Below are positions 30,228 to 45,600 of a DNA stretch of 64,000 bases, piece by piece. A program made the translations under genes and the position numbers. The DNA lies in contig OZ021723.1 of assembly GCA_963978545.1 (NCBI GenBank), forward strand, positions 101,712,002 through 101,776,001, written 5' to 3'. The notes under the pieces are model-generated. The model was given only the letters and a program-made list of their open reading frames with translations, was not told where the DNA came from and searched no databases. This stretch comes from Linyphia triangularis (Eukaryota; Arthropoda; Arachnida; Araneae; Linyphiidae). The stretch's first letter is position 1. Each line of letters opens with the position of its first letter.

Positions 30228-31652
30228 AAAATTTTTTTAAAAACAACTTTTTAAAGTTTTTAAAGTGGCAAAATATTGCGAAATGTTTGAACTTGTAGTA
30301 GGGTAATACCAAACAAAATTGCAAAATGGTGCCTTAATTTTTTACATTCTACTTTAACAGTTAAAGTGTTGGAGTGCTGCTCAATAGACATTTCTATATT
30401 ATCAATATAGAACTGAGCTGAGAATTTCTTTTTAATCAAACAGATTCATTAGCTTAATTAATTTGATTAGATTTATAATTTTAGAATTTGACTAGATCAA
30501 CAATTTTTAAATAGATATTAATCTAATGTGTAACTACTGATAACAAAAAAAAAAGAGTAAAATTTATGAAAATGGCAAAAAAAAATTAATAGCCATGATT
30601 TTATTCAAGTCAACAACTAGAATGCTTGAATAAATTGACTCCATGACACTGTTTTGAATTTTTACCAAAAAGGATTATTACTATATTGGTAAGGAATGCA
30701 CAGCACACATGTCGATTTCAGGGGATGCAGTAAGTTTTCTTAGAAGGTTAGGTAGGAATATTGGGAATAATTTCAGGAACATTTTAGGGATGATTTCCAA
30801 AAAGTTTAGGTATAATTCTTAAAAGATGAGATGATTCGTAAACATTTTTAGGAATACTTCTTTTGAAGCTGACATAAGCTCCTAACACAGACATATTCCA
30901 GGGATGAGAGTGATCATAGAGCAAAAAGGAGGAAATCCAAAAATTTGTTAAAGAAGCTCGCGGAAGGAATACACAAAAAATCTACAAAATAAGTATGCAG
31001 GAAGGATGATTCAATAATTTTAAAGATACAATGAAATTTCTCATACTATATAATAATTACATTTCAAATATTAGGAGTTAGTGAAGTAATCTGTGAGGAA
31101 AGGGGAGTTAAGAGGGAAAATCTTCTGTTCAGACATGAGGAAAAGTATACTTTTTGCAGGAAAAACTGGTTCAGATAATAAAAAATACAGATCCTTCAAA
31201 CAGGGACAAAGAGAAGGAAAATGTCACATAAAAACCCAAAAAGGAGGAAATCCTCCAAAAGGAGGAATACTGTCATCCCTGATAGTCTTTCCAAAGCTTG
31301 TTTCAATACCAGCAAAAAACTGCAAAGTTTCAAAAAATTGAACTTCAAACAATTGTTTAGCAAAGTAACGGTTATATAATTAAACAATTATACAATTTTG
31401 ACTAGCATATGCAAATTTCATTAAATCTACTTTTCTTATCTGGAGGAATAAAAAAAAATTGGAATTATCAAATCATGCAAGTACAATTTTAGGGAGAAAC
31501 AAATTTAAGGAATTTTAGGCAACTGTTACCCATGAAATTTTCAAAGTCCACACTGAAAACAATTTAAATTCTGTTGAATAGAGCCCTGCAAATTCCTATA
31601 CTATACACTTAAAATATATCTGCTTAATAAATATATTATTTACTACTACACA

Positions 31653-31760
31653 TTATGCCCACGTCTCCACTTGATACTTCTTCTTATTTTCAATCATCTG
31701 CTTCACACTACCCTCATCCCCTTCCTTCTGAAACACCTTCAGGAATGCCTCCCTCACACC
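31653..31760 (-). CDS. Possible terminal exon of an unidentified host gene (partial)
   Basis: On the minus strand CAG precedes 31,760 as a possible splice acceptor. 35 codons then run to a TAA at 31,653-31,655. The peptide starts GVREAFLKVFQKEGDEGS and ends KKYQVETWA. The stretch is clearly richer in G and C than the satellite and the DNA around it, and its codon use looks protein-like. It abuts satellite A, whose first bases begin about ten bases upstream of the presumed acceptor. I cannot name the protein. If real, the missing upstream exons lie beyond the array or were lost, and it could equally be a pseudogene fragment. Confidence 0.4.
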   Translation of the reverse strand, partial: GVREAFLKVFQKEGDEGSVKQMIENKKKYQVETWA

Positions 31761-31856
31761 CTGGGGCTTCCCGTTTGTGATATGGAAGCTTATATATAGG
31801 AGAATCTCCAATTCCAATTTTATAACACTCACTAAATAAGAAATGGGTCTAAAGTT

Positions 31857-32600
31857 GGTCCCAAAAATTGTACTTTCAAAACTTTTCGTTCTTAATTTTT
31901 CCCATGTTAACCGTATAGAAAATTTAACATATCTAAATTTTCAAAATTTTAATTTTTTTTTGCAACTAGGGTCACAGAAATCATCACGCGAATCGATTTC
32001 CACATTCAAATCACCATAAAAGTGAAATTTTAATACTCAAAATCCAGCTACTGAAAAAAACAAAAAAGTCTTTATATCGCTTTCATAATACATTAAACTT
32101 GTCAATCCTAACGGAATTTTCAAATTTTCAATTTTCGAATTTTAACTTTAATTTGTAGCCTAGGATAATAAAAGTCATCACCAAATTTCTTTCTTATCAT
32201 CAATTTGCTCATGAAATAGTATTTTAGCACTCAAAATTGAAGCAATGCTAAGTAAAATAAAGGCTTCAAAACAGTTTCTGAGCGCTTTCGTTTCAAAATT
32301 TCAACTTCTCATAGAGCCATTCAAAAATAGTTTTTTTAGCCAAAATTTTGAAATTTATTTGCTTTTTAAAGTGTTTTTGAATAAAAAAATACAATTTGGA
32401 ACAATTTGTTAAAAATGAAATTTTCCATTCAAATACACTCGAAACTGAAATATTTAAAGATTTTCGAAAATTAGAATTTTTGATTTTTAGAATACTTTTT
32501 TTTTAATTAAAATTTGGTACAAGAATGACTATACAACATATATCCAACTCCAATTCGCAATTTGAAAGCATTTGAGCAATTTTCTCGAAAATACAATTCC
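31857..32600 (+). repeat. Composite spacer unit of satellite A, first copy
   Basis: About 0.72 kb that starts like a monomer (TCTAAAGTTGGTCCCAAAAA), continues through GTTAACCGTATAGAAAATTT and two ACTAGG/CCTAGGATAA...CATCAC blocks, and ends at CATTTGAGCAATTTTCTCG. Similar units start near 34,095, 35,570 (cut short at about 35,765), 38,290, 42,264, 45,890, 49,310 and 53,313. Confidence 0.8.
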
Positions 32601-35600
32601 CCATTGAAATAACATGGCGGACTATTCAATGAATTATTGTTCAAAAACTAAAATATTCAAAAAATTTTCCCGTTTGTGATATTTAAGCTTATATATAGGA
32701 GAATCTACAATTCCAATTCTATAACATTCACTAAATAAGAAGTGGGTCTAAATTTGGTCCGAAAAGTTCAATTTTCTCAAAAATAAAATTCCCAGATTGA
32801 AAACTCATGGCAGACTGTTCAATGAATTATTGTTCAAAAACTAAAATTTTCAATTTTTTTTCCCGTTTGTGATATTTAAGCTTATATATAGGAGAATCTC
32901 CAATTCCAATTTTACAACACTCATTAAATAAGAAGTGGGTCTAAAGTTGGTCCAAATAGTGCAATTTTTTCAAAAATAAAATTCCCCCATTGAAAACACA
33001 TGGTGGACTGTTCAATGATTTATTGTTCAAAAAGTAATATTTTCAAAATTTTTTCCCATATGTGATATTGAAGCTTATATATAGGAGAATCTCTAATTCC
33101 AATTTTATAACACTCACTAAATAAGAAGTGAGACTAAAATTGGTCCGAAAAGTTCAATTTTCTCAAAAATAAAATTCCCAATGTGAAAACACATGGCGGA
33201 CTATTCATAGAATTATTGTTCAAAAAGTAAAATTTTCAAAATTTTTCCCCGTGTGTGATATTGAAGCTTATATATAGGAGAACCTCTAATTCCAATTTTA
33301 TAACACTCATTAAATAAGAAGTGGGTTTAAAGTTAATCCGAAAATTTCAATTTTCTCAAAAATAAAATTCCCTTATTGAAAACACATGGCGGACTATTCA
33401 TAGAATTATTGTTCAAAAAGTAAAATTTTCAAAATTTTTCCCCGTGTGTGATATTGAAGCTTATATATAGGAGAACCTCTAATTCCAATTTTATAACACT
33501 CATTAAATAAGAAGTGGGTTTAAAGTTAATCCGAAAATTTCAATTTTCTCAAAAATAAAATTCCCTTATTGAAAACACATGGCGGACTATTCAATGAATT
33601 ATTGTTCAAAAAGTAAAATTTTCAAATTTTTTTTACGTGTGTGATATTGAAGCTTATATATAGGAGAACCTCTAATTTGAATTTTATAACACTCATTAAA
33701 TAAGAAAGGGACTAAAGTTGGTCCAAATTGTGCAATTTTCTCAAAAATAAAATTCCCCCATTGAAAACACATGGCGGACTATTCAATGAATTATTGTTCC
33801 AAACGTAAAATTTTCAAATTTTTTTCCCGTGTGTGATATTGATGGATATATATAGGAGAATCTCTAATTCCAATTTTATAACACTCACTAAATAAGAAGT
33901 GGGTCCGAAAAGTTCAATTTTCTCAAAAATAAAATCCCCCCATTGAAAACACATGGCGGACTATTCAATGAATTATTGTTCAAAAAGTAAAATTTTCAAA
34001 ATTTTTTCCCGTTTGCAATATTGAAGCTCATATATAGGAAAATCTCCAATTCGAATTTTATAATACTCACTAAATAAGAAATGGGTCTAAAGTTGGTATA
34101 AAAAGTTGCACTTTCAAAATATTTCGCTTTTAATTTTTCCAATGTTAACCGTATGGAAAATTTGACATATCAAAATTTTCAAAATTTTACATTTTTTTTG
34201 CAACTAGGATAACAGAAATCATCACGCGAATCGATTTCCACATTCAAATCGCCATAAAAGTAAAATTTTAATATTCAAAATCAAGTTACTGAAAAAAAAC
34301 AAAAAGTCTTTATATCCCTTTCATAATACATTAAACTTGTCAATCGTAAGGCAATTTTCAATTTTTGAAATTTAATCTTAATTTGTTAACTAGGATAAAA
34401 AAAGTCATCAACCGATTTATTTCTGATAATCAATTTGCTTATAAAACGGAATTTCAGCACCCAAAATCGAACTAATGCAAAGTAAAAAGACGGATTAAAA
34501 ACATTTTCTGAGAGCTTTCGTTTCAAAATTTCAAATTCTCATATAGCTATTCAAAACTAGTTCTTTGGCCAAAATTTTGAACTTTGTTGAACTTTGAACT
34601 TTAAATTGTTTTTGAGTAAAAAAACACAATTAGGAACAATTTGTTAAAAATGAAATCTTCCATTCAATTACACTCGAAACTGAAATATTTCAAGATTTTC
34701 GAAAAATTGAATTTTTGATTTTTAGAATACTTTTTTTTTAAAATAAAATTTGGTACAAGAATGAATATAAAACATATATCCAACTCCAATTCGCAATTTG
34801 AAAGCATTTGAGCAATTTTCTTGAAAATACAATTCCCCATTGAAATCACATGGCGGATTATTCAATGAATTATTGTTCAAAAATTAAATTTTGAAATTTT
34901 TTTCCCGTTTGTGATATTGAAGCTTATATATAGGAGAATCTCCAATTCCAATTCGATAACACTCACTAAATAAGAAGTGGGTCTAAAGTTGGTCCAAAAA
35001 GTGCAATTTTCTCAAAAATTAAATTCCCGTATTGAAAACACATGGCGGACTGTTCAATGAATAATTGTTCAAAAAGTAAAGTTTTCAAATTTTTTTTCCG
35101 TTTGTGATAATGAAGCTTTTATATAGGAGAAATTCCAATTCCAATTTTGTAACACTCACTAAATAAGAAGTGGGTCTAAATTTGGTCCGAAAAGTTCAAT
35201 TTTCTCAAAAATAAAATTCCCAGATTGAAAACACATGGCGGACAGTTCATTGAATTATTGTTCAAAAAGTAAAATTTTCAAAATTTTTTCCCGTTTGTGA
35301 TATTGAAGCTCATATATAGGAAAACCTCTAATTCCAATTTTAGAACACTCATTAAATAAGAAGTGGGTCTAAAGTTTGTCCAAATAGTACAATTTTTTCA
35401 AAAATAAAATCCCCCCATTGAAAACACATGGTGGACTGTTCAATGATTTATTGTTCAAAAAGTAAAATTTTCAAAATTTTTTACCATGTGTGATATTGAA
35501 GCTTATATATAGCAGAATCTCTAATTCCAATTTTATAAAACTCACTAAATAAGAAGTTGGTCTAAAGTTGGTCCCAAAAATTGCACTTTTAAAATATTTC

Positions 35601-37037
35601 GCTTTTAATTTTTCCAATGTTAACCGTATGGAAAATTTGACATATCAAAATTTTCAAAATTTTACATTTTTTTTTGCAACTAGGATAACAGAAATCATTA
35701 CGCGAATTGATTTCCACAATCAAATGGTCATTAAAATGAAATTTTACTTCTCAAAATTCAGTTATTGGTCCAAAAACTGCAATTTTCTCAAAAGAAAAAT
35801 TCCCCCATTGAAAACACATGGTGGACTATTCAATGAATTATAGTAAAAAGTAAAATTTTCAAAATTTTTTCCTCTTATTTATATTGAAGCTCATACATAG
35901 GAAAATCTCCAATTCGAATTTTATAACACTCACTAAATAAGAAGTGGGTCTAAAGTTGGTCCAAAAAGTTGGTCCAAAAAGCAATTTTCTCGAAAATACA
36001 ATTCCCTCATTGAAAACACATGGCGGACTATTCAATGAATTATTGTTCAAAAAGTAAAGTTTTCAAACATTTTTCCCGATTGTGATATTGAAGCTTATAT
36101 ATAGGAGAATCTCTAATTCTAATATAATAATACTCACTAAATAAGAAGTGAGTCTAAAGTTGGTCCAAAAAGTGCAATTTTCTCAAAAGAAAAATTCCCC
36201 CATTGAAAAAAACATGGTGGACTATTCAATGAATTATTGTTCAAAAAGTAAAATTTTCAAAATTTTTTCCCTTTTCTTATATGGAAGCTCATATATAGGA
36301 GAATCTCCAATTTGAATTTAATAACATTCACTGAATAAGAAGTGGGTCTAAAGTTGGTCCAAAAAGTGCAATTTTCTCAAAAATAAAATCCCCCCCCATT
36401 GAAAACACATGGCGGACTTTTCAATGAATTATTGTACAAAAAGTAAAATTTTCAAAATTTTTTCCCGTTTTTTATATTGAAGCTCATATATAAGAGAATC
36501 TCCAATTTGAATTTTATAACACTCATTAAATAAGAAGTGCGTCTAATGTTGGTCCAAAAAGTGCAATTTTCTTAAAAATAAAATTCCAGCATTGAAAACA
36601 CATGGCGGACTATTCAATGAATTATTGTTCAAAAAGTAAAATTTTCAAAATTTTTTCCAGATTGTGATATTGAAGCTTATATATAGGAGAATCTCTAATT
36701 CCAATATAATAACACTCACTAAATAAGTGAGTCTAAAGTTGGTCCAAAAAGTGCAATTTTCTCAAAAGTAAAATTCCCCCATTGAAAACACATGGTGGAA
36801 TATTCAATGAATTATTGTTCAAAAAGTAAAATTTTCAAAAAATTTTCCCGTTTTTAATATTGAAGCTCATACATAGGAAAATCTCCAATATGAATTTTAT
36901 AACACTCACTAAATAAGAAGTGAATCTAAAGTTGGTCCAAAAAGTTGGTCCAAAAAGCAATTTTCTCGAAAATACAATTCCCTCATTGAAAACACAAGGC
37001 GGACTATTCAATGAATTATTGTTCAAAAAGTAAAATT

Positions 37038-37809
37038 TTCAAAATTTTTTCCCGTTTGTGATATTGAAGCTTATATATAGGAGAATCTCTAATTCCAATA
37101 TAATAACACTCACTAATAAAAAAGTGGGTCTAAAGTTGGTCCAAAAACTGCAATTTTCTCAAAAATAAAATTTTCCCATTGAAAACACATGGCGGACTGT
37201 TCAATGAATTATTGTTCAAAAAGTAAAATTTTCAACATTTTTTCCCGTTTGTGATATAGAAGCTTATATATAGGAGAATCTCCAATTCCAATTTTATAAC
37301 ACTCGCTAAATAAGAAGTGGGTTTTAAGTTGGTCCAAAAAGTGCAATTTTCTTAAAACTAAAATTCCCAGATTGAAAACACAAGGCGGACTATTCAATGA
37401 ATTATTGTTCAAAAAGTAAAATTTTCAAATTTTTTTCCCGTTTGTGATATTGAAGCTTATATATAGGAGAATCTCTAATTCCAATATAATAACACTCACT
37501 AATAAAAAAGTGGGTCTAAAGTTGGTCCAAAAACTGCAATTTTCTCAAAAATAAAATTTCCCCATTGAAAACACATGGCGGACTGTTCAATGAATTATTG
37601 TTCAAAAAGTAAAATTTTCAACATTTTTTCCCGTTTGTGATATAGAAGCTTATATATAGGAGAATCTCCAATTCCAATTTTATAACACTCGCTAAATAAG
37701 AAGTGGGTTTTAAGTTGGTCCAAAAAGTGCAATTTTCTTAAAACTAAAATTCCCAGATTGAAAACACATGGCGGACTATTCAATGAATTATTGTTCAAAA
37801 AGTAAAATT
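37038..37809 (+). repeat. Dimeric 386-bp repeat in satellite A
   Basis: Two monomers act as one unit: 37,209-37,412 recurs at 37,595-37,798. The same pair recurs at 48,230 and 48,616. A similar dimer-sized duplication lies at about 55,090-55,860. Confidence 0.85.
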
Positions 37810-39699
37810 TTCAATTTTTTTCCCCGTGTGTGATATTGAAGCTTATATATAGGAAAACCTCCAATTCCAATTTTACAACACTCATTAAATAAGAAGTGGG
37901 TCTAAAGTTTGTCCAAATAGTGCAATTTTTCAAAAATGAAATTCCCCCATTGAAAACCCATGGTGGACTGTTCGATGATTTATTGTTCAAAAAGTAAAAT
38001 TTTCAAAATTTTTTCCCATGTGTGATGTTGAAGCTTATATATAGCAGTATCTCTAATTCCAATTTTATAAAACTCACTAAATAAGAAGTGGGTCTAAAAT
38101 AGGTCCGAAAAGTTCAATTTTCTCAAAAATAAATTCCCCCATTGAAAACACATGGCGGACTATTCATAGAATTATTGTTCAAAAAGTAAAATTTTTAAAA
38201 ATTTTTCCCGTTTGCAATATTGAAGCTCATATATAGGAAAATCTCCAATTCGAATTTTATAATACTCACTAAATAAGAAATGGGTCTAAAGTTGGTCCCA
38301 AAAATTGCACTTTTAAAATATTTCGCTTTTAATTTTTCCAATGTTAACCGTATGGAAAATTTGACATATCAAAATTTTCAAAATTTTACATTTTTTTTTG
38401 CAACTAGGATAACAGAAATCATTACGCGAATTGATATCCACAATCAAATGGTCATTAAAAGGAAATTTTACTTCTCAAAATTCAGTTATTGCCAAAAAAA
38501 GTCTTTATATCCTTTTGAATATACATTAAACTTGCCAATCCTTAGACAATATTCAAATTCTCAATTTTCAAATTTTAACCTTAATTTGTAGCCTAGGATA
38601 GTAAAAGTCATCACCCGATTTTATTCTGATCATCAATTTGCTTATAAAATGGTATTTTAGCACTCAAAATCGAACTAATGCAAATTTAAAAGACGGATTG
38701 AAAACATTTTCTGAGCGCTTTCGTTTCAAAATTTCAACTTCTCATATAGCTATTCAAAAATAGTTTTTTTGGCCAAATTTGGAAATTTGTTTGATTTTTA
38801 AAGTGTTTTTGTATAAAAAAACACAATTTGGAACCATTTGATAGAAATGAAATTTTCTATTCAAATACACTCGAATCTGAAATATTTCAAGACTTTCGAA
38901 AAATTAAATTTTTGTTTTTTAGAATACTTACTATTTGCCACAAGAAAGACTATAAAACATATATCTAACTCCAATTAGCAATTTGAAAGCATTTGAGCAA
39001 TTTTCTCGAAAATACAATTCAACCATTGAAAACACATGGCGGACTTTTCAATGAATTATTGTACAAAAAGTAAAATTTTCAAAAATTTTTCCCGTTTTTT
39101 ATATTGAAGCTCATATATAGGAGAATCTCCAATTTGAATTTTATAACACTCATTAAATAAGAAGTGCGTCTAAAGTTGGTCCAAAAAGTGCAATTTTCTT
39201 AAAAATAAAATTCCAGCATTGAAAACACATGGCGGACTATTCAATGAATTATTGTTCAAAAAGTAAAATTTTCAAAATTTTTTCCAGATTGTGATATTGA
39301 AGCTTATATATAGGAGAATCTCTAATTCCAATATAATAACACTCACTAAAAAAAAGTGTATCTAAAGTTGGTCCAAAAACTGCAATTTTCACAAAAGTAA
39401 AATTCCCCCATTGAAAACACATGGCGGACTATTCAATGAATTATTGTTCAAAAAGTAAAATTTTCAAAACATTTTACCATTTTTTATATTGAAGCTCATA
39501 TATAGGAGAATCTCCAATTTGAATTTTATAACATTCACTAAAAAAGAAGTGGGTCTAAAGTTGGTCCAAAAACTGCAATTTTCTCAAAAATAAAATTTCC
39601 CCATTGAAAACACATGGCGGACAATTGAATGAATTATTTTTCAAAAAGTAAAATTTTCAAAATTTTTTCCCGTTTTTTATATTGAAGCTCATACATAGG

Positions 39700-42600
39700 A
39701 AAATCTCCAATTCGAATTTAATAACACTCACTAAATAAGAAGTGAGTCTAAAGTTGGTCCATAAAGTGCAATTTTCTCAAAAATAAAATTTCCCCATTGA
39801 AAACACATGGCGGACTATTCAATGAATTATAGTTCAAAAAGTAAAATTTTCAAAATTTTTTCCTCTTTTTTTATATTGAAGCTCATACATAGGAAAATCT
39901 CCAATTCGAATTTTATAACACTCACTAAATAAGAAGTGGGTCTAAAGTTGGTCCAAAAAGTTGTTCCAAAAAGCAATTTTCTCGAAAATACAATTCCCTC
40001 ATTGAAAACACATGGCGGACTATTCAATGAATTATTGTTCTAAAAGTAAAATTTTCAAATTTTTTTCCCGTTTGTGATATTGAAGCATATATATAGGAGA
40101 ATCTCTAATTCCAATATAATAACACTCATTAAAAAAAAAGTGGGTCTAAAGTTGGTTCAAAAACTGCAATTTTCTCAAAAATAAAATTTCCCCATTTATT
40201 GTTCAAAAAGTAAAATTTTCAAAATTTTCTCCCGTTTGTGATATAGAAGCTTATATATAGGAGAATCTCCAATTCCAATTTTATAACACTCGCTAAATAA
40301 GAAGTGGGTTTTAAGTTGGTCCAAAAAGTGCAATTTTCACAAAAATAAAATTCCAGCATTGAAAACACATGGTGGACTATTCAATGAATTATTGTTCAAA
40401 AAGTAAAATTTTCAAAATTTTTTCCCGATTGTGATATTGAAGCTTATATATAGGAGAATCTCTAATTCCAATATAATAACACTCACTAAATAAGTGAGTC
40501 TAAAGTTGGTCCAAAAAGTGCAATTTTCTCAAAAGTAAAATTCTCCCATTGAAAACACATGGTGGACTATTCAATGAATTATTGTTCAAAAAGTAAAATT
40601 TTCAAAAATTTTTCCCGTTTTTAATATTGAAGCTCATACATAGGAAAATCTCCATTTCGAATTTTATAACACTCACTAAATAAGAAGTGAATCTAAAGTT
40701 GGTCCAAAAAGTTGGTCCAAAATGCAATTTTCTCGAAAATACAATTCCCTCATTGAAAACACATGGCGGACTATTCAATGAATTATTGTTCAAAAAGTAA
40801 AATTTTCAAATTTTTTTCCCGTTTGTGATATTGAAGCTTATATATAGCAGAATCTCCAATTTAAATTTTATAACATTCACTAAAAAAGAAGTGGGTCTAA
40901 AGTTGGTCCAAAAACTGCAATTTTCTCAAAAATAAAATTTCCCCATTGAAAACACATGGCGGACTATTGAATGAATTATTTTTCAAAAAGTAAAATTTTC
41001 AAAATTTTTTCCCGTTTTTTATATTGAAGCTCATACATAGGAAAATCTCCAATTCGAATTTAATAACACTCACTAAATAAGAAGTGAGTCTAAAGTTGGT
41101 CCATAAAGTGCAATTTTCTCAAAAATAAAATTTCCCCATTGAAAACACATGGCGGACTAATCAATGAATTATAGTTCAAAAATTAAAATTTTCAAAATTT
41201 TTTCCTCTTTTTTTATATTGAAGCTCATACATAGGAAAATCTCCAATTCGAATTTTATAACACTCACTAAATAAGAAGTGGGTCTAAAGTTGGTCGAAAA
41301 AGTTGGTCCAAAAAGCAATTTTCTCGAAAATACAATTCCCTCATTGAAAACACAAGGCGGACTATTCAATGAATTATTGTTCAAAAAGTAAAATTTTCAA
41401 AATTTTTTCCCGTTTGTAATATTGAAGCTTATATATAGGAGAATCTCTAATTCCAATATAATAACACTTACTAAAAAAAAAGTGGGTCTAAAGTTGGTCC
41501 AAAAACTGCAATTTTCTCAAAAATAAAATTTCCCCATTGAAAACACATGGCGGACTGTTCAATGAATTATTGTTCAAAAAGTAAAATTTTCAAAATTTTT
41601 TCCCGTTTGTGATATAGAAGCTTATATATAGGAGAATCTCCAATTCCAATTTTATAACACTCGCTAAATAAGAAGTGGGTTTTAAGTTGGTCCAAAAAGT
41701 GCAATTTTCTCAAAACTAAAGTTCCCAGATTGAAAACACATGGCGGACTATTCAATGAATTATTGTTCAAAAAGTAAAATTTTCAATTTTTTTCCCCGTG
41801 TGTGATATTGAAGCTTATATATAGGAAAACCTCCAATTCCAATTTTACAACACTCATTAAATAAGAAGTGGGTCTAAAGTTTGTCCAAATAGTGCAATTT
41901 TTTCAAAAATGAAATTCCCCCATTGAAAACACATGGTGGACTGTTCAATGATTTATTGTTCAAAAAGTAAAATTTTCAAAATTTTTTCCCATGTGTGATA
42001 TTGAAGCTTATATATAGCAGAATCTCTAATTCCAATTTTATAAAACTCACTAAATAAGAAGTGGGTCTAAAATAGGTCCGAAAAGTTCAATTTTCTCAAA
42101 AATAAAATTCCCCCATTGAAAACACATGGCGGACTATTCATAGAATTATTGTTCAAAAAGTAAAATTTTCGAAAATTTTTCCCGTTTGCAATATTGAAGC
42201 TCATATATAGGAAAATCTCCAATTCGAATTTTATAATACTCACTAAATAAGAAATTTGTCTAAAGTTGGTCCCAAAAATTGCACTTTTAAAATATTTCGC
42301 TTTTAATTTTTCCAATGTTAACCGTATGGAAAATTTGACATATCAAAATTTTCAAAATTTTACATTTTTTTTTGCAACTAGGATAACAGAAATAATACGC
42401 GAATTGATTTCCACAATCAAATGGTCATTAAAATGAAATTTTACTTCTCAAAATTCAGTTATTGCCAAAAAAAGTCTTTATATCCCTTTGAATATACATT
42501 AAACTTGCCAATCCTTAAGCAATATTCAAATTCTCAATTTTCAAATTTTAACCTCAATTTGTAGCCTAGGATAGTAAAAGTCATCACCCGATTTTATTCT

Positions 42601-45600
42601 GATCATCAATTTGCTTATAAAATGGTATTTTAGCACTCAAAATCGAACTAATGCAAATTTAAAAGACGGATTGAAAACATTTTCTGAGCGCTTTCGTTTC
42701 AAAATTTCAACTTCTCATATAGCTATTCAAAAATAGTTTTTTTGGCCAAATTTGGAAATTTGTTTGATTTTTAAAGTGTTTTTGTATAAAAAAACACAAT
42801 TTGGAACCATTTGATAGAAATGAAATTTTCCATTCAAATACACTCGAACCTGAAATATTTCAAGATTTTCGAAAAATTAAATTTTTGTTTTTTAGAATAC
42901 TTTTTTTTAATTAATATTTGCCACAAGAAAGACTATAAAACATATATCTAACTCCAATTAGCAATTTGAAAGCATTTGAGCAATTTTCTCGAAAATACAA
43001 TTCAACCATTGAAAACACATGGCGGACTTTTCAATGAATTATTGTACAAAAAGTAAAATTTTCAAAAATTTTTCCCGTTTTTTATATTGAAGCTCATATA
43101 TAGGAGAATCTCCAATTTGAATTTTATAACACTCATTAAATAACAAGTGCGTCTAAAGTTGGTCCAAAAAGTGCAATTTTCTTAAAAATAAAATTCCAGC
43201 ATTGAAAACACATGGCGGACTATTCAATGAATTATTGTTCAAAAAGTAAAATTTTCAAAATTTTTTCCCGATTGTGATATTGAAGCTTATACATAGGAAA
43301 ATCTCCAATTCGAATTTAATAACACTCACTAAATAAGAAGTGAGTCTAAAGTTGGTCCATAAAGTGCAATTTTCTCAAAAATAAAATTTCCCCATTGAAA
43401 ACACATGGCGGACTATTCAATGAATTATAGTTCAAAAAGTAAAATTTTCAAAATTTTTTCCTCTTTTTTTATATTGAAGCTCATACATAGGAAAATCTCC
43501 AATTCGAATTTTATAACACTCACTAAATAAGAAGTGGGTCTAAAGTTGGTCCAAAAAGTTGTTCCAAAAAGCAATTTTCTCGAAAATACAATTCCCTCAT
43601 TGAAAACACATGGCGGACTATTCAATGAATTATTGTTCTAAAAGTAAAATTTTCAAATTTTTTTCCCGTTTGTGATATTGAAGCATATATATAGGAGAAT
43701 CTCTAATTCCAATATAATAACACTCATTAAAAAAAAAGTGGGTCTAAAGTTGGTTCAAAAACTGCAATTTTCTCAAAAATAAAATTTCCCCATTGAAAAC
43801 ACATAGCGGACTGTTCAATGAATTATTGTTCAAAAAGTAAAATTTTCAAAATTTTCTCCCGTTTGTGATATAGAAGCTTATATATAGGAGAATCTCCAAT
43901 TCCAATTTTATAACACTCGCTAAATAAGAAGTGGGTTTTAAGTTGGTCCAAAAAGTGCAATTTTCACAAAAATAAAATTCCAGCATTGAAAACACATGGT
44001 GGACTATTCAATGAATTATTGTTCAAAAAGTAAAATTTTCAAAATTTTTTCCCGATTGTGATATTGAAGCTTATATATAGGAGAATCTCTAATTCCAATA
44101 TAATAACACTCACTAAATAAGTGAGTCTAAAGTTGGTCCAAAAAGTGCAATTTTCTCAAAAGTAAAATTCTCCCATTGAAAACACATGGTGGACTATTCA
44201 ATGAATTATTGTTCAAAAAGTAAAATTTTCAAAAATTTTTCCCGTTTTTAATATTGAAGCTCATACATAGGAAAATCTCCATTTCGAATTTTATAACACT
44301 CACTAAATAAGAAGTGAATCTAAAGTTGGTCCAAAAAGTTGGTCCAAAATGCAATTTTCTCGAAAATACAATTCCCTCATTGAAAACACATGGCGGACTA
44401 TTCAATGAATTATTGTTCAAAAAGTAAAATTTTCAAATTTTTTTCCCGTTTGTGATATTGAAGCTTATATATAGCAGAATCTCCAATTTAAATTTTATAA
44501 CATTCACTAAAAAAGAAGTGGGTCTAAAGTTGGTCCAAAAACTGCAATTTTCTCAAAAATAAAATTTCCCCATTGAAAACACATGGCGGACTATTGAATG
44601 AATTATTTTTCAAAAAGTAAAATTTTCAAAATTTTTTCCCGTTTTTTATATTGAAGCTCATACATAGGAAAATCTCCAATTCGAATTTAATAACACTCAC
44701 TAAATAAGAAGTGAGTCTAAAGTTGGTCCATAAAGTGCAATTTTCTCAAAAATAAAATTTCCCCATTGAAAACACATGGCGGACTAATCAATGAATTATA
44801 GTTCAAAAATTAAAATTTTCAAAATTTTTTCCTCTTTTTTTATATTGAAGCTCATACATAGGAAAATCTCCAATTCGAATTTTATAACACTCACTAAATA
44901 AGAAGTGGGTCTAAAGTTGGTCGAAAAAGTTGGTCCAAAAAGCAATTTTCTCGAAAATACAATTCCCTCATTGAAAACACAAGGCGGACTATTCAATGAA
45001 TTATTGTTCAAAAAGTAAAATTTTCAAAATTTTTTCCCGTTTGTAATATTGAAGCTTATATATAGGAGAATCTCTAATTCCAATATAATAACACTTACTA
45101 AAAAAAAAGTGGGTCTAAAGTTGGTCCAAAAACTGCAATTTTCTCAAAAATAAAATTTCCCCATTGAAAACACATGGCGGACTGTTCAATGAATTATTGT
45201 TCAAAAAGTAAAATTTTCAAAATTTTTTCCCGTTTGTGATATAGAAGCTTATATATAGGAGAATCTCCAATTCCAATTTTATAACACTCGCTAAATAAGA
45301 AGTGGGTTTTAAGTTGGTCCAAAAAGTGCAATTTTCTCAAAACTAAAGTTCCCAGATTGAAAACACATGGCGGACTATTCAATGAATTATTGTTCAAAAA
45401 GTAAAATTTTCAATTTTTTTCCCCGTGTGTGATATTGAAGCTTATATATAGGAAAACCTCCAATTCCAATTTTACAACACTCATTAAATAAGAAGTGGGT
45501 CTAAAGTTTGTCCAAATAGTGCAATTTTTTCAAAAATGAAATTCCCCCATTGAAAACACATGGTGGACTGTTCAATGATTTATTGTTCAAAAAGTAAAAT

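Larger units (their letters stand above)
29068..31652. other. Mostly featureless AT-rich sequence
   Basis: Apart from the tRNA-like stretch at 29,125-29,200 and the small palindromic element at 30,109-30,227, I see no gene or clear repeat. A short G/A-rich patch lies near 31,090-31,280. Confidence 0.45.
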
